Source of the DNA: Nannochloris sp. 'desiccata'
Taxonomy: Eukaryota > Chlorophyta > Trebouxiophyceae > Chlorellales > Chlorellaceae
DNA length: 64,000 nucleotides
Assembly (NCBI GenBank): GCA_019044685.2
Contig: JAGTXX020000003.1
Span: forward strand, 1,364,001-1,428,000
Direction of reading: 5' to 3'
Shown: positions 33,296 to 44,800 of the stretch, one piece after another
Layout of the letters: the number at the start of each line of letters is the position of its first letter
Numbering within the stretch: the stretch's first letter is position 1
Position numbers and translations under genes: made by a program
Notes under the pieces: model-generated
Seen by the model: the letters and a program-made list of their open reading frames with translations, nothing else
Databases searched by the model: none
Told to the model about the DNA's origin: nothing

Positions 33296-36055
33296 ATGAC
33301 CACGCAACAACAGACCGCTTACGTTTCTGGAGAAATATCCAACCGCAAACCATCCGGTTGGGATTACTACTGGCCTGCCAATGAATACACCGAAGATGAT
33401 CGCCGAGCTCTTCTCATTCGTGAGCTTGCTGGCTTTTTCTGCAGCCCCGCTGGCCGCCCGCTCCTTGCCTCTGCTCGAACTCGCTTCTCCCAAGTCATTC
33501 TCTCTCTCGATTGGACTAGGCTAACAACTACCAGTGGCATTACTGACCTTGCTGAAGCGATGTTTCACGCTCCTACAGAAGCCTTAGCTTGCCTTGGCGC
33601 TGCAGCTCACACTGCGTTATTCCTTCCCCCGTCTGCTCCAGGCCATCGGCCTCTCCCTGCCTCTGTGGAATCACCTGCCAAAGTATGCATCCATTTGACA
33701 AATCATCAAGGTTCATTTGTACCTATTAGCGCTATCCGCGCTGACCAAGTAGGTCGCCTAGTAACTCTCCGTGGCACAGTTTCTCGAACCACCCCTGTGC
33801 GCCCTCTCGTCACCTCTATGGAATTTGTCTGCGCAAAATGCGGTTCTAGCAGAGAAGTTGATTTTCCAGATGGTCGATTTCAACTTCCCACAAGCTGTGG
33901 AGTTGATGGATGCCGTAGCAGAACTCTCGCGCCCAACAGAGCTGCAGCAAAATGTGTCGACTGGCAACGCGTTCAACTTCAAGGCCTGCCGAGAGATGAA
34001 GGCCGCAGCGGTGAAGGGAGAGTTCCTAGACCTATAGATGTAGAACTACTTGAAGACTTAGTTGAAAAAGCGCCACCTGGAGAGGTTATCACTATTACTG
34101 GGGTAGTTAAAGTGCTGCAAGGGGAACATGCTTCTGGGAAAAGATTTGGTGGAGATGCTAAAAGACAATGCTTGTTTTTACCTTACGTAGAAGCCGTTTC
34201 TGTAGTACGTGGGGCTGCTGCTGGTGGCCCAAGTGGTGCTGGTGCTGGGGACCCATCTGCTGCACAAAACGAGCCTGTAATAGTCGCGGAACCTGAAGGT
34301 ATTAGCTATCTCCCACCAAACATGCCTGGCTTTACTCAACTCGATTTAGACTTTATTAGAGCTTTTACAGCAAGCTGTGAAGGCGGAGATCAACTACGGC
34401 AACTGGTACATAGTCTTGCTCCTGGAATTTGCGGAATGGAAGCCGAAAAAGCAGGGCTTTTACTAGCTTTATTCGGCGGAGTTCGCAAATTTGCAGACAG
34501 CGATAATAGCAGCGGGAAAAAAGATAGTAGCATTAATATTAATAAAGGGGCTGCAGGTAAAGAAAAGAGTGTTCCAGTTCGTGGGGATATTCATGTTTTA
34601 CTGGTAGGCGACCCTGGCTTAGGTAAAAGTCAACTTCTCCAAGCTGCTGCAGCTGCTGCACCTCGTGGAGTCTATGTTTGCGGTTCTGCAACCTCCTCTG
34701 CTGGATTGACAGTTTCCGTGGTCAAAGAAGGTGGAGACTACTGTTTTGATGCTGGTGCCTTGGTTTTAGCTGACCGAGGCGTGTGCTGCGTGGATGAGTT
34801 TGATAAAGCGACTGGAGAACACGCTGCAATGCTGGGTGCAATGGAACAACAAGAAGTTGCAGTCGCGAAAGCTGGCCTTGTTGCGTCTTTACCTGCAAGA
34901 ACAACCGTTCTCGCTGCAGCAAACCCGGTGGAAGGGCATTATAATCGAGGCAAAACTTTAATGCAAAATATGAAAATGTCTCCTGCAATGCTCTCTAGAT
35001 TTGATCTAGTGTTTCTGCTGTTGGATAGGCCAGATGCAGAGCGTGATCAACGTTTGACCGAGCATGTGATGGCAGCGCACTCTGGTATTGCAGCACGTGC
35101 TCATGCTGCGCGTGCTGGGCTGTTATTACTCAACAATAATAATGGATATGGCTCTACTACCACAGGTGCTCCTTTGCTGATTACAAATGGCGGTCCAGAA
35201 TGCAAGCAACGTCCACCTCTTCGTGAACGCTTGAAATTGAGAAAACCAGATGATGAACCTCTCCCTCCTCAACTGCTAAGAAAATACATCGCCTACGCTC
35301 GTCAATACGTGCACCCTATCTTGACTTCAGAAGCTGCTGCAGTGATTAAATCTTTCTATTTAAACCTTCGACAACAATCTGCTGCTGACCCTGGTGCCCC
35401 TCCAGTCACCCACCGCCAATTAGAGAGTCTCGTACGGTTGGCTGAAGCACGTGCGAGGATCGATTTACGGGAGCATGTGACGGCGGAAGATGCCAAAGAA
35501 GCGGTGGAAATTATGAAGGAATCTCTTGCTGGGATGATTTGCGATGGTCCTGAAATGATCAATTTCAATTGCGGTGGGAGTTATAGTGGTCTCCATGGTA
35601 ATGCCTCTAGTGGAAAACGTGGCTTCCAAGCTGAACGTCACCGCTTTTTAGATGTGTTACAACGTCATTGTGAAGCCAAAAATGATAAAGAAATAGAAGT
35701 ACATGAATTGTATTCTATAGCTGATAAAATTGAGCTTGCGATCTCTGATACAGCTGGGTTCATAGAGCAGTTAAACGAAGCTGGAGATCTGTTAAAAAGA
35801 GGGGGAGGGAGGTATATATATAATGCTGGTAGCGTACGGCTAAGGAAAGAAATCCCAACACAAGCTCAAGAACAACATACACAGCAGAAGCAGCATCAAG
35901 AGAGACAGTATACAAATAAAAATTACAATGGAGCGACACCAGCCTCTGCGCCTGGAGCTTACTATGAGCAGCAAGGACAGGAGCAACGAGGCGCAGTGAA
36001 TGGGAAAAGAGGTGCTTTGTCCCCAGAGCCCCTTGATGATGGATTTGACTGGTAG
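33296..36055 (+). CDS. MCM8: DNA helicase MCM8
   Basis: A single exon of 919 residues. The zinc finger has MCM8-specific surroundings: FVCAKCGSS, FPDGRFQLPTSCGVDGC, then CVDWQRVQLQ (~residues 175-230). ATPase motifs are GDPGLGKSQLLQAAAAAAPR (Walker A, ~437), GALVLADRGVCCVDEFDK (Walker B, ~500), LPARTTVLAAANPVEGHYN, and the arginine finger SRFDLVFLLLD (~567). The MCM8 match continues with KAGLVASLPAR and RKYIAYARQYVHPI. The C-terminal region has a winged-helix-like part and a Gln-rich tail. With MCM9, MCM8 works in homologous-recombination repair, interstrand crosslink repair and meiosis; in plants it limits meiotic break damage. Start chosen at 33296 (MTTQQQTAYVSGEI). No intron is seen. Confidence 0.9.
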   Translation: MTTQQQTAYVSGEISNRKPSGWDYYWPANEYTEDDRRALLIRELAGFFCSPAGRPLLASARTRFSQVILSLDWTRLTTTSGITDLAEAMFHAPTEALACLGAAAHTALFLPPSAPGHRPLPASVESPAKVCIHLTNHQGSFVPISAIRADQVGRLVTLRGTVSRTTPVRPLVTSMEFVCAKCGSSREVDFPDGRFQLPTSCGVDGCRSRTLAPNRAAAKCVDWQRVQLQGLPRDEGRSGEGRVPRPIDVELLEDLVEKAPPGEVITITGVVKVLQGEHASGKRFGGDAKRQCLFLPYVEAVSVVRGAAAGGPSGAGAGDPSAAQNEPVIVAEPEGISYLPPNMPGFTQLDLDFIRAFTASCEGGDQLRQLVHSLAPGICGMEAEKAGLLLALFGGVRKFADSDNSSGKKDSSININKGAAGKEKSVPVRGDIHVLLVGDPGLGKSQLLQAAAAAAPRGVYVCGSATSSAGLTVSVVKEGGDYCFDAGALVLADRGVCCVDEFDKATGEHAAMLGAMEQQEVAVAKAGLVASLPARTTVLAAANPVEGHYNRGKTLMQNMKMSPAMLSRFDLVFLLLDRPDAERDQRLTEHVMAAHSGIAARAHAARAGLLLLNNNNGYGSTTTGAPLLITNGGPECKQRPPLRERLKLRKPDDEPLPPQLLRKYIAYARQYVHPILTSEAAAVIKSFYLNLRQQSAADPGAPPVTHRQLESLVRLAEARARIDLREHVTAEDAKEAVEIMKESLAGMICDGPEMINFNCGGSYSGLHGNASSGKRGFQAERHRFLDVLQRHCEAKNDKEIEVHELYSIADKIELAISDTAGFIEQLNEAGDLLKRGGGRYIYNAGSVRLRKEIPTQAQEQHTQQKQHQERQYTNKNYNGATPASAPGAYYEQQGQEQRGAVNGKRGALSPEPLDDGFDW

Positions 36056-36262
36056 TCAATCATGTTCGAGTAATTTAAATAAAATTACAAAAGATGTATC
36101 TGTCTAATAGAGTAGATTCATTGAAAAAAATGTATATATCAATATTATTTGTGTACTTTATTATTTTCTCAACTGGAATAACTATCGCCGACAAAAATAT
36201 TTTTTTGTAAATTCAAATTCAGCTTCATTCTACCAATTTATTTACTTTGTTATATTGTATTA

Positions 36263-38637
36263 TTATGTAAGAGAAGAAGAAACAGTGCTTTGTGCACTTA
36301 CTAATGCTTCACTGATAGCAGCTTCTGCAGTTGCAGTCAACCTTTGAGTTTGTGCAATTTCATTCAACGCATCCAGGCAACTATGTTTCACTGCATTAGT
36401 CAAAGCATCTAACCGTTTCCCAACCTCCGAAACAGGAATATCATCGAGAAGCCCCTTTTTCAACGCCAATAAATGCACCACTTGCACTTCTAATGGACAC
36501 ACAGTCCGCTGCGGCTGCGGTAATGCTGCAGCAATCACCGCAGCTCTCCTCTGCGCCCTCTCTGCTGCAGCTACGCTCCCTTTGTCTGCAGAAAACTTGG
36601 TCGCGTCTTCAGCTTGAGCGAGTTCAAACCTAACTTGAGGAGCTAGACTGGCTACTGCAGGTGAGTATGCACGTGATCCAATTCGTGAAACAGAGAGCTG
36701 TGGGTTGACAGACACCCCTCCAGTAGGCCCATCCCGTACCTGTCGTAGTACGATTTGTCCATCAGTAATAGACATGAATTCTTCAACTACTTCTGTACGT
36801 AGTTCTTCAGGAACTGGACCTTTAGGGCCATTTTTCTTATTATTATTAGAAAAAGAAGATTGTTTCTCCAAGGCGGTAATTAATTTCGCCTTTTGTTCTT
36901 CAGTTAGATGCTTATATTTCAATATCTTTTCTTTAGCTTGTCGAGAGATCCTATTCCCAGTCGCAGGTGACCCTGGTACGACTAATAACGCACTCATACT
37001 GCCTCCTTTCAATCTGCGATGCATTTTAGCGCACCGTTGAATTAGACTTGAAAAGAACCTTCTCCGTTGTGCCGCAGCTACAGATACAAGCATGCCTTCA
37101 TACTCTATCATCTCTTCATCCTCTTCTTTATTTCTCATACCTTCCTTTTCGGCTTCTAAATCAATTCCAGCTTCGGCAATTGCATCATGCGCTGCCACCG
37201 CCAGCTCCGCCACCTCGGCTGCCTGCACCTCGGTTACCACAGAACCCAAGTCTGCCATCGCTACAGTAATCTTTTCCCACATCCGTACCATCACACTCAC
37301 GTCATTCAACACCACAAGAGCATGACCACCTGCATCTCTCGTTGCTTCTGCAATGCTACACGCAGCAAGCATCGCTGCGTATTGTTCACCGAGCGGCCGA
37401 TCTGCGGTTGCTGCAACAACTGTTGTATACTCCATACACCCATGCGCTTTTAATTGTTCTACTGTGCCACGAAGCTGTTCCGAAGAACACCCTACAGCGG
37501 CATAGACACACCGGACACCACTATTACCACTGCGAGTAGAACCAGGTTGAGTTCCTTGGCCTATGATAGCATCAATGCATAATTGAGTTTTGCCAGAGCC
37601 TTGAGTGCCCGAGACTTGCAAAGCTTGTCCTCTCCCCAACGGCGTCAGTACATCTAGGGCCTTGACACCTGTAACCAACGCTTCTGTGATTTGTTCTCTA
37701 CTTTCCATATCTGGCTGCGCATTTAATAACGGCAAATATTTATCTGTACCGAGAGCTATTTCAGAAATTAACTCCCCGCCATTTTCAGACACCGGCCGGC
37801 CTAAATAATCAACAATTTGGCCTACAAGTGCCTTGCCTACGGGAACTGACATGGCTTCGTATTCTCTCTTTGTTGATGGACCTTCATCGCTGTCTACGAC
37901 TTGTAATATACCTCGGACACGACATTCCACTCCATCACCAATGGTAACGAGATTGCTGCCGCCGAGAAGGAGAGAAAAGACGATGTTGTCACTACGGCGC
38001 CATAAAATGACACTGCGAAGAAAGAATTGATAGGGTGGAAAGGTAGCTTAGTTATTATAACACTTTTCTTTAAAGTGGGTTCTCAGAAAATATTTCCGCT
38101 ATTTACCCTTTTGCTCCGCTCGAGAAAGACAGAGAGACACCAACATCCGCATCGTTGTTGAGACCTTCTATAATGGCAACGTTATCTTTAGTGTAGAGAA
38201 CCTGCAAAGGGAAAAGAAAATAGAGCTTGAAAGAGAAGGTTCTTCTGAATAGAAACAGCAGTGGCGGCAACTGATCGCAGTGATCACCTCATTATTGGAT
38301 TGATATATTTTGTAAAAATGGCCATCAATGAACGATATCTAGACAACACTTCGAACTTTCTTACCCTTCCTACATCCACCTTGCCCTCTTCAAGCTTGCG
38401 TAAAGCCTCCATTTGGGAGGGCCTCAAGGTTCGTTTTTTAAAGATGCTCATCTCTGTCTCCCAATCTGGCTCTTCTTCGTCAACATCCTTGCCAGCATGC
38501 ACACGGCACTTACGATGTTTAATAGGACTGTGTCGACGGATCGAGGAAAACGTGCGCAATGAAGGGCCAACAAGCAATTGTTGCAAACAGCTACGCATGT
38601 CTCTTACAATACCTCCATTGGCAGCAATTGCCACCAT
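36263..38637 (-). CDS. Divergent F1-ATPase alpha-subunit-like protein, enlarged
   Basis: Three exons: 38637-38365, 38201-38107 and 38012-36263, encoding 705 residues against about 505-510 for a usual alpha subunit. The N-terminus (VGPSLRTFSSIRRHSP) looks organelle-targeting. The beta-barrel has VGRVLYTKDNVAIIEGLNN and GDGVECRVRGILQ. Walker A reads GTQGSGKTQL instead of GDRQTGKT, and the Walker B region HALVVLNDVSVMV instead of HALIIYDDLSK. AMLAACSIAEA, EEFMSITDGQIVLRQ and the arginine-finger segment SVSRIGSRAYSP remain. Two insertions are seen: an acidic one (~37060-37170) and a Lys-rich one (~36790-36930). It is nuclear, not the conserved catalytic-complex alpha. It may be an assembly factor, an accessory ATP-synthase subunit or another nucleotide-binding paralogue; function unknown. 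Confidence 0.75.
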
Positions 38638-38854
38638 TGCAGGTTAATGTTTGATAAATTGTAGGTATAATAATGTGATAATATATGCGGGCAGTGTATT
38701 GAGTAATCCTTATAACGAAACAAGTGCCTTCGCTTTGGCACTGCAAACTTTGAAACTCTCTCTTCAAAGCCTTTCATTTCAAGCCAAGATCGCTCATTTT
38801 AATATTTAATCTCAATTCTCCAAGTCTAGATACATCTCTCCATCCCTTCTTTTA
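38638..38854. promoter_or_regulatory. Divergent promoter, F1-alpha-like / TPR protein
   Basis: Only 217 bp separate the two start codons, so both probably share one promoter region. No factor site can be named. Confidence 0.4.
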
Positions 38855-39794
38855 ATGATATTGAGTCCAATGAGACCTTTCCCAAAACATGTGATCCAGT
38901 GCCAAATGCCTCTCTTCACATCACCAAGACTAGGACGCAGAGCCCTCGTCAGCACAGCAGGTATCGGCCTAGCCACAATAGGCATGGCAGTGGCAGGCAT
39001 TGGTGCTGCTGCAGCAGCCACTGTCCTTGCCTCTTCTAGTGGTACAGATAGCAGCAGCGGTGGTGGTGGTGGTGTCAGTCCTTTTGTTGATCCTAAGGCT
39101 CTCGTTCGCAGCGGCATGCGTAAGTTCGCAGATAAAGGAGATGTCGAAGGATCTGTAGCAGATTTCGATGCTGCGATGGCTGCAAAACCTTCAATGCGGC
39201 CTTATTTGTGGCAACGAGGTTTGAGTTTATATTACATCGGCACGAAAGAAGCTCTACAAGAAGGCGCAACACAGTTTAGAGATGACGTCGCAGTGAATCC
39301 CAGTGATACAGAAGAATCTATATGGGCATTTTTATGTGAAGCGCAGTTAATAGGACCTGAGAAGGCGAGAGAACAATTTTTGCAGGTAGGAAGAGACTCT
39401 AGACCTGTGATGAGGTAAGCTACTAGCTCAGCTAGAATCATCTTCTGTAACTATATTTAAATGGATGAATTCCATTATTTTGATGCACAATTACCCACGT
39501 ACTGATAATTAATCATGTTTTATGTTCTTCCTAATAACCATTCACAGAGCTGCATATGAATGCTTCAAAACGGGGAGTGACCCAAGCTCGATAGCTGCTG
39601 CTGCCAATGGTGACACCGCCGGCCACGCTGCGTTTTATTCTAATTTGTACGTAGCTTTATGGCATGAAGCAGAGGGTGGTGTAGACGCAGCAAAAGAGGC
39701 TATGTTAAAGGCTGTAGAGACTGATTATGCTAGGGGTAGTGGAGATTACATGGCAGCTCTGGCGAGAGTCCATGTGAAGAGGAGAGGGTGGTAA
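38855..39794 (+). CDS. Plastid-type TPR-like protein
   Basis: Two exons: 38855-39414 and 39548-39794, with a 133-bp intron, encoding 268 residues. The leader is basic (RLGRRALVSTAG), then a long Ala/Gly hydrophobic segment (GLATIGMAVAGIGAAAAA) that could be a thylakoid-lumen signal or membrane anchor. The rest is helical repeats: DVEGSVADFDAAMAAKPSMR, YLWQRGLSLYYIGTKEALQE, EKAREQFLQVGRDSRPVM and, after the splice, FYSNLYVALWHEAEGGVDAA. These resemble TPR-like plastid lumen proteins of plants. It is a scaffold by class; partner unknown. Divergent from the F1-alpha-like gene. Confidence 0.65.
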
Positions 39795-40042
39795 TCTGTT
39801 TTAATGCTTGTTCTTCTTATTATTGTTCCAGAGAAGACTGAGGCTCTCAATATAGACTTTTCTTTTTGACTCTACATTACTTATTTCTTTGTATTTTGAT
39901 ATACACTGTAAAGTAATGCACTTGCTGCTAGGCTACTGCGAAATTTCAGATTTTTTTATTTTTTACACTTTGCTTGTCAAGCAAGCCCCTCCTCAACACA
40001 AACTACTGGGATTATTTTAAATTGATTACTTATATGTTTTAT

Positions 40043-41279
40043 TTATGCCTCTTTGGATGCAACGGAAGCCTGGCGGATAGCACGCTTCTTAGCCAGAGAC
40101 TCAGAGCGTCTCTCACGTTCTTCTTTCAAGCGGCTCACCAAGAGCTTGTGGTACTCGGCAGCCTCGGTCTTCTTAGTAGCAATTCTCTGCTTCTTGAGGG
40201 CAGCGCGAGCACGCTTGCGCTGGAGGGTCTGAGGGGTGACGAGGCGCTGGATTTTAGGGCACTTGACAGATGTCTTACCATTCTTCTCGACCTTCTTTCC
40301 GTAAATTTTCACGTAGTGGCGGACATCGTCATCCTTGGTCAAGTTAAACATCTTCCTGATCTTGGATGCACGCTTAGGACCACGCTGGCGAGGCTTTTCC
40401 TCGTCAGTAAGACCGGGGAGATCGTTCTCACCCTTCTTAACAATGACCAAATTGAGGACGGAAAGGTCAGGGGAGACGATGCAACCGCGGACAGACTTAC
40501 GACGGCGTTCACCGTTGCGGCGGCCGTAACCGCGGAAGCAAGAGTCACCAGGGGACATGAGAACCTGCACACGTCCAGTGGTGAGGACACCCTGCTTCAT
40601 AGGGAAACCTTGCTTGTCCTGGCCACCCTTGATCTTAAAAATGTAGCCCTTGAATTCCTGCAAATACGAACGAAAATAGGCTGTGAATTGCATGTTCTCG
40701 AAGTATCTAGTATCAATTATTCGTATTTGTCCAATAAGCTGGCTCCGCCGCAAAGAATCAAATTCCAAACTAATGGAGGCTGAATTGATGATGGCTGCAT
40801 TTTGTACAGTAGGAGCTGACTTCCACACCGCCGCGACATGTATATCTTTCAGTTCTATCTTCGGCTATTATTCCGCTTGCTCTGTTGCTAATATCTACCA
40901 TCTTCCCTCAGTTAAAATCAATTCTCACCTCTCCAAGAGCCTCGCCGGGAACTTCCTGACTAAGGCGCTTATCGAAAAAGGCGCGGCTGCAAATGGGTGA
41001 AATGAAATGATGGTAAGTAACAAAATCAGGTACTAGACGTTGGTAAAGAAGTTACAAGTGAACACTTCTGCATCACTCACAGCTTGCCGTCATCGTCGAT
41101 TTCAAGCTTCTTCTGGCAACCCGTGGCAGGGTATGCGATGTTGAACTGCAATAATATTGATCATGGAAACGAATTAATACGCTATCAAGGGCATTGTCGA
41201 CCTCATTCACATAAAATGTCATAAATTAAGCTCTGAGCAGCAGGTGAATGGACTGCATGGTGGCGCTTCTCACCTTCAT
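40043..41279 (-). CDS. RPS6: 40S ribosomal protein S6 (eS6)
   Basis: Four exons: 41279-41274 (only ATGAAG), 41145-41081, 40986-40929 and 40657-40043, encoding 247 residues. The exons join as [41 protein letters not shown], then [12 protein letters not shown]. The remainder matches S6 closely ([40 protein letters not shown]). The C-terminal tail carries Ser residues in a basic context ([16 protein letters not shown]), the region phosphorylated by S6 kinase under TOR. The six-base first coding exon is unusual but is also seen in other eS6 genes. The gene is a core cytosolic ribosome component. Confidence 0.95.
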
Positions 41280-41897
41280 GTTTGCTAAACTAAACGCACT
41301 GCTCGTGAATGTAAGAGCAGCGTGTTCTGGCCTGCTAAAAAGGACAGAGGCAGGCAATTTTTGGGCTTAAATAGGCAGCCAGCAGTCTGTCGTTGATTTG
41401 ACCCCGTGATGGGGCCTCATGGAGAAAAGGCGCGAGCGGTGACCCAAAACCCACCTTGAATCCAAGAATCTCTGGATTTTTAATTGTAAACGGAAATTCA
41501 AGAGAACAATGAGACCAAACGACGGCCTATCGGCAGGAATTTGAAGCAAATATCAAACCACGCAGATTTTAAAAAACTTAAGTTGTATGCAATTAACAAG
41601 GTGAGCGCTGTCGGTTATTTTAGATAGCTTTGGGGAAATATCTATATGTCTTCTGAGTGGTAAAGGGACTGTTCGGTGATTATTTTTATGCCGATTATAA
41701 TTTGCAATCGATATGCGAATAGTGGGGTTTGCCTCCCTTTATACATTCTGTCCATGCTAAAATCTATTCAGAAGTCGTTTTCTAGTGAATCTAATCGTTA
41801 GAAATTGATTTTTTTGCTTGTTTAGGTTTCGAACTGACTGCTGGGTGAATCCGCGAATGTTTTAAACGGAGTGGAGCAATCTGCACTTTTCAGCCCC
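41280..41897. promoter_or_regulatory. Divergent promoter region, RPS6 / JmjC demethylase
   Basis: About 620 bp separate the divergent starts. A small minus-strand frame at 41367-41549 has no motif. No TATA box or repeat stands out. Confidence 0.35.
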
Positions 41898-44800
41898 ATG
41901 AATGCACTTGTTTCATCTGTAGATGGTGTCGACTACGCTGGTCAGTTTTACAAGCAGTGCGATCCAGCTTTAATTCCGGTTCAAGAAGGTGACATTGCAT
42001 CTTCTGATCCAGCAGCGGACTCTCCACAAGGTAGGATTATTTTCTATCCTATACTTAAATCAATAATAGCATTGTGTTGAATGAAATAAGCTAAACTAAA
42101 TACTCTTCATATCGCCAAATTTACAGGGCCTCCAACAGATGTAGAAACTTGCGAAATCACCGCCCCGTCTGGGGCAGCAGGAGAAATCAATAGAGCTGTT
42201 AATGCAGAAATCCATACGTATGCTGCATTTAATCTCGATAAAGATACCACTATCAACGACCTTTCTCCTTCAAAACAACCTGCGCCTGCGCCTGCAGTGA
42301 AGAAGCCAAAATCAAAATCAAGTTATCCGTACGCAAAGGACGGAGATGATCTTGATGGTGACTTTATAGTCAAATCTGTAGTAGGCTTACGTAGGTCCAC
42401 TAAAACTTCTAAAAGGGCTCCGGATTCGGATCCTCCATCCCTGCCTTACCGGGAGTTGAGGAGAGAGCGTCAAAAGTCAGCTGTGTTCAGAGATCCCGAC
42501 ATGCTGGATCCAGATGCTGTGCTAAAAGACCCTGAATATGATGATAAACCTGAAGATACTTCTGAAAAGAAAGCACTGTTGTTAAAACAGGAGGTGGAAT
42601 TTTCAAAACTGAATGGACATATTGACGTTTCAATAGCAAAAGAAGAAGAAGTACTAGGTGGTGGTGGTGGTGGTGCAGCAGCAGCACCACTGCGACCGCC
42701 GCCGCCTCAAAAAGAAGAGGAGCAAAAGATAGTGCTTAGATCTGCTGAAAAGCCGAGATCATCAAAAAGAAGTCTCTCAACATCAAAAAGAGACGACGAC
42801 AACGACGACGAAGAACTGCCGAGGCTTTTTCCTGCAGTGAAGAAAGCCACGAGGGTGCCACCATCTCCGAAGCAGACCCCACCTCCACCGCCTTCTGTAG
42901 AAGAACACGCAACTACCCTACCGTACCAACAGCCATCAGTACCTCCGCACTCTTTAACACAAGAAGATATTCTCCTTGGCTGCAATAAATGTCGCTACAC
43001 CAAAACTGGGTGCGGCACCTGCAGAGAACGTCCTCCTGCTTTTACCCGCCCTCCTACACGTTGGAACCCTTTTGAAGGACATCATCAAGTAGATATTCCA
43101 GCGATCCCTCCGTTTAGACCGACAGAAGAGGAGTTTAAAGACCCTGTGGCGTATATAACTAAAATAATGCCTGAAGCGACAAAGTATGGGTTGGCTCATA
43201 TTATCCCTCCAGAAGGCTGGAATCCACCGTTTGCTTTAGAAAAAGGGACGAATGGGGTGAGCATGGAGTCGTTTAAGTTTTCTATTAGAAAACAACTGAC
43301 GTCGCATTTGTGCTACCGGTCGGCGCCGTTGAAATCAAGGAATACCAAGAGCGGTGGTGGTGGTGGTGCTGAAGGTGGAGAGATGATTGGTGGTGGGGAA
43401 GTAGCTGATGGCGGTGGAAATGGAAATGGAGTAGATTCTCGGTACAACAAAAAGAAGAGGAAAGGAGTAACGCCAGAAACCGACACTGAACCTACTATTG
43501 AACCTTCGGCTGCTGCTTCCGATGGTGTTAAGAAGGAGAAAGAGGCGATGGCGGCGGCGGCAATCGAGGAGAAGGAGAAGAAGAAGAAAGCTCTTCCAGC
43601 CCCTGTGCTTACAGCTGATGATGTATTGGCTGCTCTCATTGCTGCAAACGATGGGTCAGACATTGCAGATCTCGTAACCACAAATACACAACCTCAATCT
43701 CCAACACAGGAGCAAGAAGAAAGTGAAGAAGAAGAAGAGGACGAAGACGAAAAAGGCGGTCAAATAAAAATATCTGGAGAATTCGAAACCGTGCCTATTA
43801 ATACGGATTTCGGTTTCGTTCCTCTAGAAAAGAAACACACACTGCGTTCCTTTGCTGCCTATGCTGATTGGGTCAAAGCAGTCCACTTCTCAGACCCTCC
43901 ACCACTCGGCCAAGGCAGCTCCACCGCCCCTAAAAGACGCCCGCTGAAAGTTTTACCTGTCCAACACAGTGCACCAGTCGAGCCCAGCGTGGAAGAGATA
44001 GAAGCAGAGTTTTGGCGCATTGTAGAAACTCCAGATACGTATCTAGAATCCCTCTATGGCCAAGATTTAGATAGCGGGCATCATGGATCTGGATTTCCTC
44101 TACCTGAGTGGCGCCGGCGCCTTTTAGAAACTCACTTGACAGTGACTAAAAATAACAAAATTAGTACGAGCGATGCTGAAGAGGATGGTCTAGGTAATTT
44201 CAGTAGGATGAATGGCAGAGTGTCTACGAATAAAGAAGCTACCAGAAGTACGCATCCTCCATCTCCTCCTCCTCCTCCTAAAATTGAGTTGCCTCCACCA
44301 TCAACAGACGCCGAGAAGCTCTATGCAGAGCACCCTTGGAATATCAACAACATGCCTCGAAGCAAATCTTCAATGCTACGATACCTCCTCGGGGACGGTC
44401 TAATTACCGGTGTTATGGTACCCTGGTTGTACGTCGGTTCCTGTTTATCCGCCTTTTGTTGGCATGTAGAAGATCATGCTTTGTATTCTGTGAATTATTT
44501 ACACATGGGGGCGCCAAAAGTGTGGTACGGGGTCCCAGCTGATGCAACTCTGGCACTAGAGGAGGCTATGAAGGATGCATTACCTCATTTATTTGAATCA
44601 AACCCTGGTTTATTGCATCAATTGGTGACGACTTTAAGCCCAATGGAGTTGAAGAAAAGAGGCGTCCCGGTGCATCGTGTCGTTCATGAGGCGGGGTCGT
44701 TTATAGTGACGATGCCTGATGCCTATCACAGTGGTTTCAATACGGGGTTTAATTGTGCTGAAGCAGTGAATTTCGCTGCCCCTGGGTGGATTCCATTTGG

